Source of the DNA: an uncultured Prevotella sp.
GTDB lineage: Bacteria > Bacteroidota > Bacteroidia > Bacteroidales > Bacteroidaceae
Assembly (NCBI GenBank): GCA_934229335.1
Contig: CAKQDQ010000140.1
Coordinates: 1 to 5,930 of the forward strand
Direction of reading: 5' to 3'
DNA: 5,930 bases
The number at the start of each line of letters is the position of its first letter. Position 1 is the first letter of the stretch. The position numbers were made by a program, and so were the translations under genes. Of the stretch, positions 1-5,930 are shown piece by piece. Below the pieces are notes generated by a model. The model had not been told where the DNA came from. It saw only the letters and a list, made by a program, of their open reading frames with translations, and ran no database searches.

Positions 1-1286
1 TGTACTATCTCAGGGTTTTCAAAAGAATATATGTGGTCATTGCCTCTACCGTCGCCCCTACTTGATGAGAAGAAACCACGGTTGTGAAAGCCGTCGAAGG
101 TCATTCCGAAGTCATCACCCTGTGAGTTTAGCGGATATCCGGGGTGGGAGATGTGGTATTTGTCGTCATCACCGATGGTAGCGATGAAGATATCCAATCC
201 TCCCATACCAGGATGACCGTCAGAAGAAAAATAGAGGTCGCCGTTAGGACGGAACGTAGGAAACATCTCGTTGCCAGGCGTGTTAATAGGTTCGCCAAGA
301 TTCTCAACGCCCATCGGTCCTGCTGCCGTTAGCCTTGTGCGCCAGATGTCAAGTCCTCCTTTGCCACCAGGCATATCACTAACGAAGTAAAGCCACTCAC
401 CGTCGGGCGAGATGGCGGGGTGTGCAAAGGCTGAGAGGGTGTCATTACTCAGAGCGAAGTCTTTAGGAGCACCCCATAAGGCATCGGCACGGTTAGAGAC
501 AACAATCTTCGCATAGCGTGGTGACGATGCGTCGAAGGTACATTGCGTGAGGTACATCTGGCTGTTATCTGGCGTAAGGCAGCACGCTCCCTCGTCATAT
601 TCGGTGTTAAGACCTGTACCTATGGCTTCTGGTTTACTCCATTTGCCCTTATCGTCCTTCTCCGAGAAGAAGATGTCGGCACTCTTCATGCCCGTTACAG
701 CGTTCAGCTCATCGCCTAAGGCATCGTTTCTTGTAGAGGTAAAGTATAGCCTGCTGTAATCGTCTCCACCCAAAACAGGAGAGTAGTCGTCTCTGCGGCT
801 ATTAAAGATGTCCATTCTCTTCACTGTGTAACGCGAGCCTTCCTGTTTCCATTCAGGAGCCTTACGTGCCGACTCTAAGCCGTTCTTTACCAGTATATTG
901 TCGGGCAAAGAATGTTGCAGTGACTTAAACACCTCCTCTGCGGCACGATATTCACCGTTGCGCAAGAGCAGACGTCCTAACTGTAGGCTATCTTCTGCAG
1001 TGGCTTTGCCGTATCTTGCCGCATTGCGATAGCCAGCAAGAGCCTTCAGGTGGCTGTTAAAGGCTGCGTAAGCCTTACCAACCTTTAGTGCGCGTTCGCC
1101 ACGCAGGTCACGCTCAGAGGCAGGAGTTTTAGCATAAGCCTTGCGGTAATTCTCGGCAGCGGTGTAGTATTCGCCAAGTGCAAAGGCTTTGTCGCCTTTA
1201 CGCATGAAAGCGTCTGCACCGCAAGAGGACAGCAGCTGTACCGATATGCCGCAAAGGGCTACTATGAATAAATCTTTTTTTCGCAT
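1..1286 (-). CDS. porE: PorE-like type IX secretion lipoprotein (TPR + PD40 propeller), 3' end beyond the window
   Basis: This is an open frame of 428 codons from the ATG at 1286 that runs off the left edge without a stop. Residues 1-22 form a lipoprotein signal: MRKK, a hydrophobic stretch, then the lipobox LSSC with Cys22 as the lipidated residue. Residues about 24-140 are helical with TPR character (GDKAFALGEYYTAAENYRKA, later NGEYRAAEEVFKSL). From about residue 160 come WD40-like PD40 propeller blades, with the signatures ISPDGEWLYFVSD, PGGKGGLDIW (307-315) and a second copy, FRPNGDLYFSSD then PGMGGLDIF. This order matches PorE, which in known members continues into a carboxypeptidase-regulatory-like domain and an OmpA-type peptidoglycan-binding domain; those would lie outside the window. 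PorE is a periplasmic, outer-membrane-anchored T9SS component tied to the cell wall. The sequence after Cys22 (GADAF) shows no clear surface-export signal, which fits a periplasmic protein. Another OmpA/PD40 lipoprotein paralogue remains possible. Confidence 0.85.
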   Translation of the reverse strand, partial: MRKKDLFIVALCGISVQLLSSCGADAFMRKGDKAFALGEYYTAAENYRKAYAKTPASERDLRGERALKVGKAYAAFNSHLKALAGYRNAARYGKATAEDSLQLGRLLLRNGEYRAAEEVFKSLQHSLPDNILVKNGLESARKAPEWKQEGSRYTVKRMDIFNSRRDDYSPVLGGDDYSRLYFTSTRNDALGDELNAVTGMKSADIFFSEKDDKGKWSKPEAIGTGLNTEYDEGACCLTPDNSQMYLTQCTFDASSPRYAKIVVSNRADALWGAPKDFALSNDTLSAFAHPAISPDGEWLYFVSDMPGGKGGLDIWRTRLTAAGPMGVENLGEPINTPGNEMFPTFRPNGDLYFSSDGHPGMGGLDIFIATIGDDDKYHISHPGYPLNSQGDDFGMTFDGFHNRGFFSSSRGDGRGNDHIYSFENPEIV

Positions 1287-1299
1287 TATTATGGGGGTC

Positions 1300-1355
1300 A
1301 GTATTCAAAAGAAATGTTATTATCTATTTGGGTGTTCTTAGTGATTTTGAATACT
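1300..1355. repeat. 11-bp perfect inverted repeat between tatD-family gene and porE
   Basis: The arms AGTATTCAAAA (1300-1310) and TTTTGAATACT (1345-1355) are exact reverse complements separated by 34 bases. The right arm touches the last base of the TatD-family stop codon, and the left arm ends 13 bases before the porE start codon. The pair therefore fills nearly the whole 68-bp gap. In RNA it would make an AT-rich stem with a large loop; in DNA it could be a two-half-site operator. It has no trailing T-run typical of an intrinsic terminator. The repeat is directly visible; its function is unknown. Confidence 0.6.
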
Positions 1356-2143
1356 TACTTATTACTATAAGTCGCTTTCGGAAAGAGTCGGTTGGCGTTA
1401 TCGGTTGTGATTCGTGCCACGTCCTCGGCACTAACACCATAACATTCTGCCATCTTCTCTATTATGTTTACGATGTATGCACTCTCGTTTCTTTCGCCTC
1501 GGTGTGGCACAGGAGCCATGTAGGGGGCGTCTGTCTCAAGTACTATGCGGTCGAGTGGTACCGCTGCGGCAAGTGTCTCTGGCAGTTTGCTCTTCTTGAA
1601 CGTCAACACTCCACCTATGCCGAGGCTGAAATTCTGGAAAGACAGTAGTTCTTTAGCCTCTAACTCGTTGCCTGTAAAGCAATGGAACACTCCTCCCGGC
1701 AAGCGGTCTTCGTACTTATGTAGTATCTTCACCATCTCGTTTTGCGCCTTACGGCAGTGTATCATCAATGGCAAGCCTGTGTCAATAGACCACTGTACTT
1801 GCCTCTCGAATGCGAGAAGCTGTTCCTTCTCAAATTCGCGAGACCAGTAGTAGTCCAGTCCTATCTCGCCAATAGCTATCCATCCGTCATTAAGGTGCTC
1901 TTCCATTTGGTCAAGAACGTTGTCGTAATCATTTTTTACCTCCTCTGGATGCAGGCCTATCATGCCGTAACACACGCTTGGGAAATGCTCACACACTTTC
2001 TTTACGGTTTTCACAGAGTCGAGATTGATGCCGGGTACAAACAGTTTCAGCGCACCAGCATTACTGGCGCGCTGAACTACGAGTTCGAGGTCTTCCTTAA
2101 ACTCCTCCCCGTCTATGTGGGTATGTGTATCTATAAATGTCAT
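1355..2143 (-). CDS. TatD family metal-dependent hydrolase (DNase)
   Basis: This 262-residue protein has the usual length for the TatD family, a TIM-barrel member of the amidohydrolase superfamily that binds two divalent metals; characterised members are 3'-5' exonucleases or DNases in the cytoplasm. The metal-site residues are all visible: HTH (His7, His9) in FIDTHTHID, Glu93 in GEIGLDYYW, His129 in MIHCRKA, His154 in VFHCFTG and Asp205 in VLETDAPYMAP. The ATG at 2143 puts the first metal motif at the expected N-terminal position. The gene starts only 7 bases after the polyprenyl synthase stop, so the two are almost certainly co-transcribed. Bacteria often carry several paralogues (TatD, YcfH, YjjV types) that cannot be separated here, so no symbol is given. 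Nothing suggests decay: all catalytic residues are present. Confidence 0.95.
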   Translation of the reverse strand: MTFIDTHTHIDGEEFKEDLELVVQRASNAGALKLFVPGINLDSVKTVKKVCEHFPSVCYGMIGLHPEEVKNDYDNVLDQMEEHLNDGWIAIGEIGLDYYWSREFEKEQLLAFERQVQWSIDTGLPLMIHCRKAQNEMVKILHKYEDRLPGGVFHCFTGNELEAKELLSFQNFSLGIGGVLTFKKSKLPETLAAAVPLDRIVLETDAPYMAPVPHRGERNESAYIVNIIEKMAECYGVSAEDVARITTDNANRLFPKATYSNK

Positions 2144-2150
2144 GCTTTAC

Positions 2151-3107
2151 TTACTTTTCTCTCTTCATCATCATGTCAGCATACTGCTTGAGAGCTTTTT
2201 TCTTATCATCGCTGACGTTTACTTTGTCAAGGTAGGCTATGGCTTCCGTATAGTATTGCTCCATTTTTGCCTTTGCCATCTTGTCGATGCCGAGCTTGTT
2301 GTATATGTCTGTAACAGCTTTTACCTTCTCTTCGCGGTCAAAGTCCTTAGCCTCTATCCAGTGTGTAAGTTCCTCTTTGTCTGCTCCTTCAGCCTTGTTG
2401 AAGGCATTGATGAGCATATATGTTTTCTTGTTACTTGTTATGTCGCCCCCTATGGCCTTGCCAAACACCTTCGGGTTGCCGTAAACATCGAGGTAGTCAT
2501 CTTGTAATTGAAATGATAGACCTATCGCTTCGCCAAACTTGTAGAGGTTTTCAGTGTCGTCTGCGGGTGCGTCTGCCATGATTGCACCAATCTTTACGGC
2601 GCAGGCAAGCAGCACACTTGTCTTGAGACGTATCATCTCTATGTATTCCTCTTCTCGCACGTCATCGCGGCTTTCGAAGTCAACGTCGTACTGTTGTCCT
2701 TCATCTATTTCGATGGCGGTGTCGGTGAAAACCTTTAATACCGCAGGCATCTTGTCGGCAGGACATTGCTGCATCCATTTGAAAGCGAGAACAAGCATAT
2801 TGTCTCCTGACAGTATTGCGGTGTTTTCGTCCCACTTCTTGTGTACGGTAGGCATTCCGCGACGCATATCTGCATGATCCATCACATCGTCGTGCAGTAG
2901 TGTGAAGTTGTGGAATGTTTCCAAAGCAACAGCTAAGGGTAATACTCTCTCGCTGTCGTCACGCCATAGTTCGTATGCCATTGTCATCAGTACTGGGCGT
3001 ATGCGTTTGCCTCCGAGGGAGAGAATGTATCTAATTGGTTCGTACAGACCTCTTGGCTCTTTTTCTAAAGGGAGGTTCTTTATGTATTCGTTAATTTTGT
3101 CTAACAT
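2151..3107 (-). CDS. Polyprenyl diphosphate synthase (trans-isoprenyl diphosphate synthase, probably FPP/GGPP type)
   Basis: This 318-residue protein is a full-length all-helical trans-prenyltransferase. It condenses isopentenyl diphosphate onto an allylic diphosphate in the cytoplasm, supplying precursors for quinones and carrier lipids. Motifs are intact and in order: GGKRIRP (32-38) for substrate binding; the first aspartate-rich motif DDVMD (73-77) followed by MRRGMPTVHK; and the second, LQDDYLD (Asp203, Asp204, Asp207), followed by a Lys-rich segment near GGDITSNKKTY. The first motif is DDxxD without the two-residue insertion of E. coli IspA, and Phe68 sits five residues before it. In archaeal-type GGPP synthases an aromatic residue there limits chains to about C20, so a short-chain product is inferred rather than shown. 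The gene lies 49 bp after porQ and 7 bp before the TatD-family gene. The reaction class is certain; product length is not, so no symbol is given. Confidence 0.94.
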   Translation of the reverse strand: MLDKINEYIKNLPLEKEPRGLYEPIRYILSLGGKRIRPVLMTMAYELWRDDSERVLPLAVALETFHNFTLLHDDVMDHADMRRGMPTVHKKWDENTAILSGDNMLVLAFKWMQQCPADKMPAVLKVFTDTAIEIDEGQQYDVDFESRDDVREEEYIEMIRLKTSVLLACAVKIGAIMADAPADDTENLYKFGEAIGLSFQLQDDYLDVYGNPKVFGKAIGGDITSNKKTYMLINAFNKAEGADKEELTHWIEAKDFDREEKVKAVTDIYNKLGIDKMAKAKMEQYYTEAIAYLDKVNVSDDKKKALKQYADMMMKREK

Positions 3108-3156
3108 ATTGTATAAGATGGGGTTATGGGTGTGATGATGTTAGTCTGTTAATTCC

Positions 3157-4107
3157 TTAGAAGTTGTAGGCTGCGTTAAACATCAAGCTTGATGATGCTA
3201 TATGGTATTTGCCGTATGCGACGTTTAGCTTGAAACGTTCCAATAGCAGTCCGCCTCCCACAGTCAGTCCTGCACCGTGGCTTCCGCTATCGTCAGGGTT
3301 AGATGCCGTTATCTCCATATCGTGTGCTCGTTTGAGGTTGTAACCTACTGCGACATAGAACTGTGGAGCTAATATAACGTCTGCTCCAAGGTTGAGATGA
3401 CGGAAGAAAGCGTAGTCCCAATGGTTGAGGTCGCAGAATGTGGCGTGTACTCTAAACGGTGTGTTGTGTATTCTTTGTGAAACACCGAGCATCACGTCAA
3501 TAGGCAGATTCTCAAATTCCTCATCGTAGGCGGATAGCTGTCCACCAAGGTTCTTCACTGCAAGGCTGGCAGAGAAGTCTAAGTCAGCGTCGTAATAGTT
3601 TATGCCGAGGTCTATGGCAGCGGCAGTGCTGGAGTAGCTTCCTATCTTAGAGTATATGAACTTTGCGCCAATGCCGCCTACGAGCTTGTTGCTGAGGGTG
3701 TAAGAGAATAATCCCTCGAACACCATATCAGACGGAGAGAAAGAGCCCATGTCTTGACCGTTATAGTCTCTTTCGGTCATAGAGCCGTAGTTAAGATATT
3801 GTACAGCTCCGCCTACGGAGGCCTTGTCGCTCAGTACATGAGTGTAGTTGGCGGTAAACATATTAGTTCCGCTCATGTAGTTCATGTATCCGAATGACAC
3901 CGTTTGGTGGGAAACGGAGCTTAGCAGGGCAGGGTTAGAGAGCGCGAGTGACGCGTCGTCCTCTATCAGTGATACGTTTTCGCCACCGAGAGCCGCTGCA
4001 TGAGCACTGACAGGTATTCGTAGGAAGTTATATACCGTATTACTCTCCTGTGCCATCAGTGGCAGGGAGAGTAAGGATAATGACAATATGTGGAGTGTCT
4101 TCTTCAT
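3157..4107 (-). CDS. porQ: Type IX secretion system outer-membrane protein PorQ
   Basis: This 316-residue protein begins with a Sec signal peptide (MKKTLHILSLSLLSLPLMA, likely cut before Gln20). It then carries the conserved PorV/PorQ-type N-terminal block at about 26-63: YNFLRIPVSAHAAALGG, an acidic EDDASLAL stretch and NPALLS. The rest alternates short amphipathic strands and turns, and the chain ends NAAYNF with a terminal Phe, typical of outer-membrane beta-barrels. HLNLGADVILAPQFYVAVGY (237-256) resembles the conserved C-terminal half of PorQ. In Porphyromonas gingivalis PorQ belongs to the T9SS attachment complex with PorU, PorV and PorZ and holds PorZ at the cell surface. The ATG at 4107 gives a complete signal peptide. 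The 217-bp gap upstream is the largest in the window and the likeliest promoter site for porQ and the genes after it. Older annotations of this family use vague names; PorV itself is longer and less similar. Confidence 0.88.
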   Translation of the reverse strand: MKKTLHILSLSLLSLPLMAQESNTVYNFLRIPVSAHAAALGGENVSLIEDDASLALSNPALLSSVSHQTVSFGYMNYMSGTNMFTANYTHVLSDKASVGGAVQYLNYGSMTERDYNGQDMGSFSPSDMVFEGLFSYTLSNKLVGGIGAKFIYSKIGSYSSTAAAIDLGINYYDADLDFSASLAVKNLGGQLSAYDEEFENLPIDVMLGVSQRIHNTPFRVHATFCDLNHWDYAFFRHLNLGADVILAPQFYVAVGYNLKRAHDMEITASNPDDSGSHGAGLTVGGGLLLERFKLNVAYGKYHIASSSLMFNAAYNF

Positions 4108-4167
4108 TAATGAAATAACGCACGTATGCGGTTTTTATTTCGTATAGGGTGGCTATAAATTAGCTTT

Positions 4168-4198
4168 GTTATATTTTAAGGCTATTTTCAAGGTCAAA
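4168..4198 (-). promoter_or_regulatory. Weak candidate Bacteroidota promoter upstream of porQ
   Basis: The phylum's housekeeping promoter is TTTG about 20 bases before TAnnTTTG. Reading the minus strand, TTTG lies at 4198-4195 and a TATAAC at 4173-4168, with 21 bases between. The -33 half is exact, but the -7 half matches only its TA start. A transcript would leave a leader of roughly 55 bases before the porQ ATG. The placement in the largest gap of the window is the main support; the motif match alone is weak. Confidence 0.22.
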
Positions 4199-4217
4199 GT
4201 GTAAGTGAGTAAATGTG

Positions 4218-4250
4218 TTATGCTGTGCATAATTACTGAATGAACTTCAG
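4218..4250. repeat. Two adjacent short hairpins in the folA-porQ gap
   Basis: TTATGC-TGT-GCATAA (4218-4232) is a perfect 6-bp inverted repeat with a 3-base loop. CTGAA-TGAAC-TTCAG (4236-4250) is a perfect 5-bp inverted repeat with a 5-base loop. They lie side by side, about 75 to 110 bases downstream of the folA stop in the direction of transcription and before the candidate porQ promoter. They could help end folA transcription or protect its 3' end. Stems this short arise by chance in AT-rich DNA, so function is uncertain. Confidence 0.35.
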
Positions 4251-4290
4251 GCTTTGAACCGAAAAGAGGCCGAAAGATAACAAAACGCTA

Positions 4291-4303
4291 TCCTATTATA
4301 GGA
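4291..4303 (-). terminator. Possible weak stem-loop after folA
   Basis: TCCTA-TTA-TAGGA (4291-4303) is a perfect 5-bp inverted repeat starting 21 bases past the folA stop codon. On the minus strand it is followed by TAGCGTTTTGTTATC, a mildly T-rich stretch but not a clean U-run. The position suits a terminator; the weak AT-rich stem and poor tail argue against an efficient one. Confidence 0.2.
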
Positions 4304-4324
4304 GTATCATCTTACGACGGTGAT

Positions 4325-4807
4325 TTATAGAGCCAGCTTATAGTCAACGAAAGAATAGCTATGTGCGTGTTTTTCGTCCTTGTTGTGGTCTTCACGCCAT
4401 ACCTCATGCCATTCTCTAAAGTCAGGGAAGAAAGCGTCTGCCTTTTCTGGCGTATCGTGTACCAAGGTCAAACACAGTCGGTCAGCGAATGGTAATGCCT
4501 GTTCGTAAACGGAGGCTCCGCCTATGATGTAGACGTCTTCGTTAGGAGTGCAGTGCTTTAACGCATCCTCTAACGAGGCGTAAACGTCGCAATCTTCAAT
4601 GTGTTTAGTAGAGTGCGACAATACTACGTTGCGTCTGTTAGGCAGTGCACCTTTGGGCAAAGAGTCGAATGTCTTTCTGCCCATTATGATGGTGTGCCCT
4701 GTTGTCAGTGCCTTAAAACGTTTAAGATCGTTAGGCAGCCAATAAAGCAGTTTGTTGTCGTTGCCAATAGCGTTATTTTCAGCTATGGCGGCTATAATGT
4801 TTATCAT
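4325..4807 (-). CDS. folA: Dihydrofolate reductase
   Basis: This 160-residue protein is close to the 159 residues of E. coli FolA. It reduces dihydrofolate to tetrahydrofolate with NADPH in the cytoplasm, renewing the cofactor that ThyA oxidises. The whole fold is recognisable: the N-terminal INIIAAIAENNAIG strand and loop; WLPNDLKRFK with the catalytic acid at Asp27, the same number as in E. coli; MGRKTFDSL (42-50) for NADPH binding; LPNRRNVVLS, with the arginines near the folate glutamate tail; and YIIGGASVYEQAL (93-105), the Gly-Gly cofactor loop. It ends with the usual SYSFVDYKL strand. The ATG at 4807 directly precedes the first core strand, so there is no room for another start. It follows thyA across a 113-bp AT-rich spacer, a common pairing. 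No residue substitution in the visible motifs suggests loss of function. Confidence 0.97.
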   Translation of the reverse strand: MINIIAAIAENNAIGNDNKLLYWLPNDLKRFKALTTGHTIIMGRKTFDSLPKGALPNRRNVVLSHSTKHIEDCDVYASLEDALKHCTPNEDVYIIGGASVYEQALPFADRLCLTLVHDTPEKADAFFPDFREWHEVWREDHNKDEKHAHSYSFVDYKLAL

Positions 4808-4826
4808 AACTCACGATTTACAATTT

Positions 4827-4918
4827 ATAATTCATAATGTGCTAAGCATAATTTTTTGTTTTAGTTTGTGTCAACGTTCTAATATATTATGAATTATGCA
4901 TTAAGGTATTATGAATTA
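4827..4918. repeat. AT-rich inverted and direct repeat cluster in the thyA-folA spacer
   Basis: ATAATTCATAAT (4827-4838) and ATTATGAATTAT (4886-4897) form a perfect 12-bp inverted repeat. TATTATGAATTA occurs twice in direct orientation, at 4885-4896 and 4907-4918, 22 bases apart. A further pair, GCATAATT (4846-4853) and AATTATGC (4892-4899), uses the same right arm, so alternative stems compete. The cluster fills most of the 113-bp spacer. ATTATGAATTATGAA-like repeats are, from memory, common between genes in Bacteroidota, so this may be a degenerate dispersed repeat. It could also form a stem between the two genes in a shared mRNA. Confidence 0.6.
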
Positions 4919-4920
4919 AA

Positions 4921-5715
4921 CTACACGCTCACTTCAGCCTTGATGTGTGGCCATGGATCGTAGTCAATAAGCTCAAAGTCTTCGTATTTGAAGTCAAATA
5001 GGCTTTTGACGTCTGGGTTAATCTTCATCTTGGGTAGTGGGCGAGGGGTGCGTGTCAATTGCAGCTTAGCTTGTTCTAAGTGATTTAGATACAGATGGGT
5101 ATCGCCAGTAGTGTGCACAAAGTCGCCACATTCCAACCCTGTAACCTGTGCCATCATCTGAAGCAGTAATGCGTATGACGCGATATTAAATGGCACACCG
5201 AGGAAAGTGTCTGCTGAACGTTGATATAACTGTAGTGATAGCTTGCCGTCTGCAACATAGAATTGGAACAGACAGTGACATGGCGGTAATGCCATCTTGT
5301 CAACTTCTGCTGGGTTCCATGCGCTCACCATCATGCGACGAGAGTCGGGATGTGTCTTTATGGTGTCGATAACCTGCTGTATTTGGTCTATTGTACCACC
5401 GTTGTAGTCAGGCCATGAACGCCACTGATGACCGTAAACAGGTCCTAACTCTCCGTTCTCGTCAGCCCATTCATTCCATATTCTTACGCCATGCTCCTGA
5501 AGGTACTTTACGTTGGTATCACCTTTCAAAAACCATAATAGCTCGTATATGATGGACTTGAGATGTAACTTTTTGGTTGTCAATAGCGGAAAGCCGTCAG
5601 CCATATTAAAGCGCATCTGGTGACCGAACACACTTTTGGTTCCTGTGCCAGTGCGGTCGGTCTTCACAGTTCCCTCTGTCATTATCCTGTTAAGGAGGTC
5701 AAGATATTGCTTCAT
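4921..5715 (-). CDS. thyA: Thymidylate synthase
   Basis: This 264-residue protein is exactly the length of E. coli ThyA and keeps the same numbering. It methylates dUMP to dTMP in the cytoplasm using 5,10-methylene-tetrahydrofolate, leaving dihydrofolate. Key residues visible are Arg21 (phosphate binding), Glu58, Trp80, Tyr94, the Arg126-Arg127 pair in [12 protein letters not shown], the nucleophile Cys146 in [13 protein letters not shown], Arg166 in [20 protein letters not shown], Asp169, Asn177, and His207/Tyr209 in GDTHLYLNH. It ends [10 protein letters not shown], close to the usual C-terminus that closes over the active site. The start is 13 bases after the Lrp-family stop codon, so those two genes are probably co-transcribed. 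The upstream bases (TAACACTCTTACA) contain no Shine-Dalgarno, as usual for Bacteroidota. It is the classical folate-reducing ThyA type rather than flavin-dependent ThyX, which explains the need for the neighbouring dihydrofolate reductase. Confidence 0.98.
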   Translation of the reverse strand: MKQYLDLLNRIMTEGTVKTDRTGTGTKSVFGHQMRFNMADGFPLLTTKKLHLKSIIYELLWFLKGDTNVKYLQEHGVRIWNEWADENGELGPVYGHQWRSWPDYNGGTIDQIQQVIDTIKTHPDSRRMMVSAWNPAEVDKMALPPCHCLFQFYVADGKLSLQLYQRSADTFLGVPFNIASYALLLQMMAQVTGLECGDFVHTTGDTHLYLNHLEQAKLQLTRTPRPLPKMKINPDVKSLFDFKYEDFELIDYDPWPHIKAEVSV

Positions 5716-5728
5716 TGTAAGAGTGTTA

Positions 5729-5930
5729 TCAGTCGTTGTCGTTGTTCGTATCGTTAGGCATATCGAGAATAGCGATAGGACGATGTATTGCCTCGTTAAA
5801 AGATATTATGGTCTCAGAGCGTGATAGTCCCAATGGCTGTAATTTGTCATGTATTACGGTAAGTAAGTGGTGGTTGTTGTAAGCATAAATCTTTATGAAC
5901 ATATCGAAACCACCTGTGGTATAGTGGCAC
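5729..5930 (-). CDS. Lrp/AsnC family transcriptional regulator, C-terminal fragment (5' end beyond the window)
   Basis: A frame opens at the right edge (first whole codon at 5929) and gives 66 residues before a TGA at 5731-5729. It reads as the end of the Lrp/AsnC effector-binding (RAM) domain: [20 protein letters not shown], then [28 protein letters not shown]. The G-x-D-M-F-I-K strand and the SETIISF strand near the C-terminus are family hallmarks. The chain ends in a polar tail rich in Asn and Asp ([10 protein letters not shown]). These proteins bind DNA through an N-terminal helix-turn-helix, not visible here, and form dimers or octamers that sense amino acids. The gene stops 13 bp before thyA, which suggests an operon. 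The ligand cannot be told from this fragment. Confidence 0.9.
   Translation of the reverse strand, partial: CHYTTGGFDMFIKIYAYNNHHLLTVIHDKLQPLGLSRSETIISFNEAIHRPIAILDMPNDTNNDND

Noticed and set aside
144..759. Plus-strand frames of 62 and 70 codons opposite porE
   Set aside because: The minus strand here encodes the continuous PorE propeller; the plus-strand translations have no family features.
1328..2507. Several plus-strand open frames of about 100 to 149 codons opposite the TatD-family and polyprenyl synthase genes
   Set aside because: They lie antisense to two enzymes with complete catalytic motifs, overlap each other in different frames, and give low-complexity Cys/Ser/Val/Leu-rich translations with no recognisable domain.
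4118..4131. CGCA/TGCG stem close to the porQ start, considered as a translation-control hairpin
   Set aside because: Only four clean base pairs with a bulge beyond; too small to support.
4818..4835. Five-codon minus-strand mini-frame (MNYKL, stop) just upstream of folA, considered as a leader peptide
   Set aside because: It falls inside the AT-rich repeat, has no ribosome-binding signal or regulatory codon pattern, and is expected by chance.
4845..4874. E. coli-like promoter (TTGACA, 18 bases, TATGCT on the minus strand) before folA
   Set aside because: Bacteroidota sigma factors prefer TTTG and TAnnTTTG, which are not seen here, and such matches are easy to find in AT-rich DNA. It is not strong enough to list as a feature.
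1..5930. A hidden defence system, mobile element or CRISPR array
   Set aside because: All seven genes are recognised housekeeping or envelope genes on one strand, with no transposase, integrase, tRNA, repeat-spacer pattern or abrupt change in composition.

Overview
The window looks like ordinary chromosome from a member of the phylum Bacteroidota, most likely order Bacteroidales and probably Prevotellaceae. Two genes point there: homologues of the type IX secretion system (T9SS) proteins PorQ and PorE, a machine confined to this phylum. The starts also fit: all six visible start codons lack a clear Shine-Dalgarno sequence and are preceded by A/T-rich DNA. The genus is an inference from protein flavour and base composition, not a proof.

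All seven genes read on the minus strand, so transcription runs from high to low coordinates. In that order they are: the C-terminal end of an Lrp/AsnC-type regulator (cut by the right edge), thymidylate synthase thyA, a 113-bp AT-rich gap with inverted and direct repeats, dihydrofolate reductase folA, a 217-bp gap with small hairpins, porQ, a polyprenyl diphosphate synthase, a TatD-family metal-dependent hydrolase, a 68-bp gap carrying an 11-bp perfect inverted repeat, and the N-terminal 428 residues of the lipoprotein PorE (cut by the left edge). Coding density is high and no stretch above 300 bases lacks a gene. I saw no RNA gene, mobile element or CRISPR array.

The genes form two functional blocks. 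The right block is a thymidylate/folate unit: ThyA turns dUMP and methylene-tetrahydrofolate into dTMP and dihydrofolate, and FolA reduces the dihydrofolate back to tetrahydrofolate. The left block joins two T9SS envelope components, PorQ (outer-membrane barrel of the attachment complex) and PorE (peptidoglycan-linked periplasmic lipoprotein), with an isoprenoid chain-making enzyme and a TatD hydrolase lying between them. porQ through tatD are closely spaced (49 and 7 bp) and probably co-transcribed, with porE possibly following.

I found no convincing new biological system. The points most worth a second look are the 11-bp inverted repeat before porE, the repeat-rich thyA-folA spacer, and the split pair of T9SS genes in one likely transcription unit.
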